Position numbers and translations under genes: made by a program | Assembly: GCA_002633025.1 (NCBI GenBank) | Contig: NMRB01002015.1 | Location: 39,094 to 103,093 of the forward strand | DNA from: Notospermus geniculatus | Lineage: Eukaryota > Nemertea > Pilidiophora > Heteronemertea > Lineidae | DNA length: 64,000 bases | Direction: 5' to 3' | The notes under the pieces: model-generated | What the model was told of the DNA's origin: nothing | Databases searched by the model: none | Seen by the model: the letters and a program-made list of their open reading frames with translations, nothing else | Shown: in pieces, positions 61,849 through 64,000 of the stretch | How the letters are laid out: every line of letters starts with the position of its first letter | Position numbering within the stretch: position 1 is the stretch's first letter

Positions 61849-63405
61849 ACGATCATGATTTGCGTTCGTCATAGGCGTAGGCCTTCGAGTTAGAAAACCT
61901 TGGAAGCCTACCATCAAGTTCGGTGGGCGAATGTGGAAGACGGTGAAACAAAGATAACAGAGCGTGGGTTCGATTCCTAGCTGGGTCTAGTTTTTTTTCT
62001 TTCAAAAAAATGTTCAGCAGGAACTCACCAGAGGATGTTGACAACTCCACAGCTCGAAGACAAATAAGATGGCGCCCCCCTGGCCTATCATGTTCTGAGC
62101 CTACGTTTGAGGTGTTGGCAGGGTGTTTGATCGTGTACAGCGGGCATAAGCTCACAGCATGCTCCAGTCCCGGCTCCACTTCATCTGCAGTCGCCAATTT
62201 TAGTAAAAGCGCCTTCTGCGACAGCTACTGCGCATGTAACGGGCATTCGTATTTCGTATTTCGTATTTTATGCGAAACCAAAAATTTGGTTAATACGAAA
62301 TACGAACTCTATTTTCGTATTTCGTGTTCGTAGTTCGTAGTTCGTCAAGTTGCGAAACCTCGCTATTTTCCATTGTCAAACTAGACCACTTTTTTCGGAT
62401 CGGCCGAACGCGCAGTACGAATTACGAGATCAGTAATGGTTTGTGTAAGACGTAATCGTTTTATGTGTGACTAGATGTCGGATTTCGTCTTTGGTAGATA
62501 GAAGGCACGAAGATTTTGCAGATTTGTCGTGCGTTTTGCGTCGAAGAGCCAAGTCCGAACCGAACTCTGACATTCAGAACTTCAATTCAGCCTATTCCAT
62601 ACAAAAAAAATTATAGTCATAGACGGGATTCGAACCGTCAACCTTCCGATTTCCAGTCGACCACGCTATCCACTCAGCCAACGAGCCAACTGACACGGTC
62701 ATGATTTGTGTTCGTCATAGGCGTAGGCCTTTGAGTTAGAAAACCTGGGAAGCCTACCATCACGTTCGGTGGGCGAATGGGGAAGACGGTGAAACAAAGA
62801 TAACAGAGCGTGGGTTCGATTCCCAGCTGGGTCTAAGTTTTTTTTCTTTCAAAAAAGTGTTCAGCAGGAGCTCACCAGAGGATGTTGACACCTCCACAGC
62901 TCGAAGACAAATAAGATGGCGCCCCCTGGCCTATCATGTTCTGAGCCTTCGTTTGAGGTGTTGGCAGGGTGTTTGATCGTGTACAGCGGGCATAAGCTCA
63001 CAGCATGCTCATACATTACACCTGCTCCACTTCATCTGCAGTCGCCAATTTTAGTAAAAGCGCCTTCTACGACAGCTACTGCGCATGTAACGGGCATTCG
63101 TATTTCGTATTTTATGCGAAACCAAAAATTTGCTCAATACGAAATACGAACTCTATTTTTTGTATTTCGTATTCGTAGTTCGTCAAGTTGCGAAACCTCG
63201 CTAATAGGGAGGTTTCGCAGCCTTACGAACTACGAAAACCGAACACGAAAAGCGTAATACGTCATCAATTTTTGCTTATTTCAGTTCGTAGGTGGACGTT
63301 CGTTGTTCGTCGCCTCTTGTTCAGGGGCAATTTCCATTGTCAAACTAGACCAATTTTTTCGGATCGGCCGAACGCGCAGTACGAATTACGAGATCAGTAA
63401 TGGTT
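61786..63405. repeat. Direct duplication of about 660 bp with tRNA-like pieces
   Basis: Copy 1 (61786-62446) and copy 2 (62626-63405) align through the tRNA-like module, GAGCGTGGGTTCGATTCC, CAGAGGATGTTGACA, CTGGCCTATCATGTTCTGAG, TACTGCGCATGTAACGGGCA, and TTTTCGGATCGGCCGAACGC. Copy 2 carries about 125 extra bases (63202-63327) identical to the 52115-52335 unit. Unit 2 starts about 842 bp after unit 1. Confidence 0.88.
62617..62693 (-). tRNA. tRNA-like module (Ser GGA-type), second copy
   Basis: Minus strand: TTGGCTGAGTGGATAGCG gives the A box, GACTGGAAATC an anticodon arm whose 7-base loop CTGGAAA would read GGA (serine), and GACGGTTCGAATCCCGTC a complete T arm with B box. I cannot pair a 7-bp acceptor stem, and no long variable arm is evident. 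It is better viewed as a tRNA pseudogene or SINE-like head than as a working tRNA. Confidence 0.45.
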
Positions 63406-64000
63406 TGAATAGGGAACGCTCAAAACGTAGCGAAACGAAAACGAAAACTGAACTTATGGCCAAGTCAAATTCGGTAGACCGCTTTTGATTGGCGGATATT
63501 GCTTGACCAGAGAGCGCCACCGGACTCATGAACGTACAAGCTCATTACAATGCAGATTAAATTTCGTTCACTTTGTGATTGGCCGTGACACTCCCGCCCC
63601 CTGAATAGCTCATTCAGTTTTCAGAATGTCCTCCATGACCTTGGATGAATTTGACATGATTGTGTGAGTGGGAGTTTATTTGACTTCAGTGAAAGGTCGT
63701 CTGACCACGTAATACATCGATGGGATTGCGGATAGGTTGTGTAATAAATATTTCACTCATTTGTGAACTTTTCCATTCTGAACTGCATGAATAGCACACC
63801 GCCGGCGCCCAAATTCGGACAAACATTAGATAAGTGGACTTTACGGAGTGACCACATGGTGAAGAAACAAGTTCGGACAAACAAAATGAAAATCGACAAG
63901 TCCGACGTCATTCGAGCAGTTCGCTATTTGCTGGTGTTGGTGTAACGGCCGAAGAAACGGGACTTATCGCAGTTGTTCCATATTCCCTTCATATCAACAT
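63406..64000. other. No gene recognised
   Basis: No supported frame at this edge. Short frames of 60-64 codons overlap on opposite strands. Confidence 0.3.

Overview
This is a repeat-dominated stretch of an animal (metazoan) nuclear genome, not a prokaryotic one. There are spliced genes with GT/AG junctions, a RING/B-box (TRIM-type) gene, a rhodopsin-class GPCR, a monocarboxylate-transporter-like gene, non-LTR, BEL/Pao and Tc1 retro/transposons, and dozens of small inverted-repeat elements. The mix, together with very frequent TAGGCCTA and TACATGTA words, suggests a marine invertebrate, perhaps a non-vertebrate deuterostome. That assignment is inference and is weak. The window also has one 819-bp gap (19503-20321) and three single-N joins (4326, 8614, 22303). 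Two of the single Ns sit exactly where a repeat is missing its other half.

Host genes are sparse. An unrecognised 290-codon single-exon ORF lies at 5526-6398 (-). A RING/B-box/coiled-coil protein lies at 36639-37796 (+). The 3' two exons of an SLC16/MCT-like transporter lie at 42045-43515 (-). A FMRFamide-receptor-like GPCR lies at 57182-58240 (+). They show no operon-like or functional linkage and appear as islands among mobile DNA.

Large elements by region: 0.7-2.8 kb a BEL/Pao pol remnant; 7.9-11.4 kb a non-LTR retrotransposon whose ORF1 and ORF2 are in one frame separated by a single TAG, with the reverse transcriptase missing at an N; 13.6-15.3 kb a nearly intact-ended Tc1 element of the Sleeping Beauty-like IR/DR type with a dead transposase; 52.3-53.8 kb a palindromic element with roughly 0.7-kb arms, related copies lying at 3.5 and 51.3 kb; 54.0-54.9 kb a second, frameshifted non-LTR fragment. 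A dispersed family bounded by AGCTCACC and the word ATGGTCCATGGACCAT occurs at 4.3, 27.7 and 58.6 kb, and a tail-only copy sits at 55.6 kb.

Most of the remaining DNA is MITEs, and their boundaries can be read directly. At least sixteen lie between TTAA/CTAA/TTAG tetranucleotides, several back to back on a shared tetranucleotide. Two members of one family have 9-bp target duplications (MULE-like), others have TA, 3-bp, 7-bp or 8-bp duplications. Two insertions have paralogous empty sites inside the same window. A composite at 48949-50102 has terminal inverted repeats and two inverted minisatellite arrays. The last 2 kb holds a direct duplication with tRNA-like modules. Nothing here is a recognisable multi-gene 'system'. 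The most unusual items are the ORF1-TAG-ORF2 retrotransposon, the guild of YTAA-targeting MITEs, and the inverted-minisatellite element.
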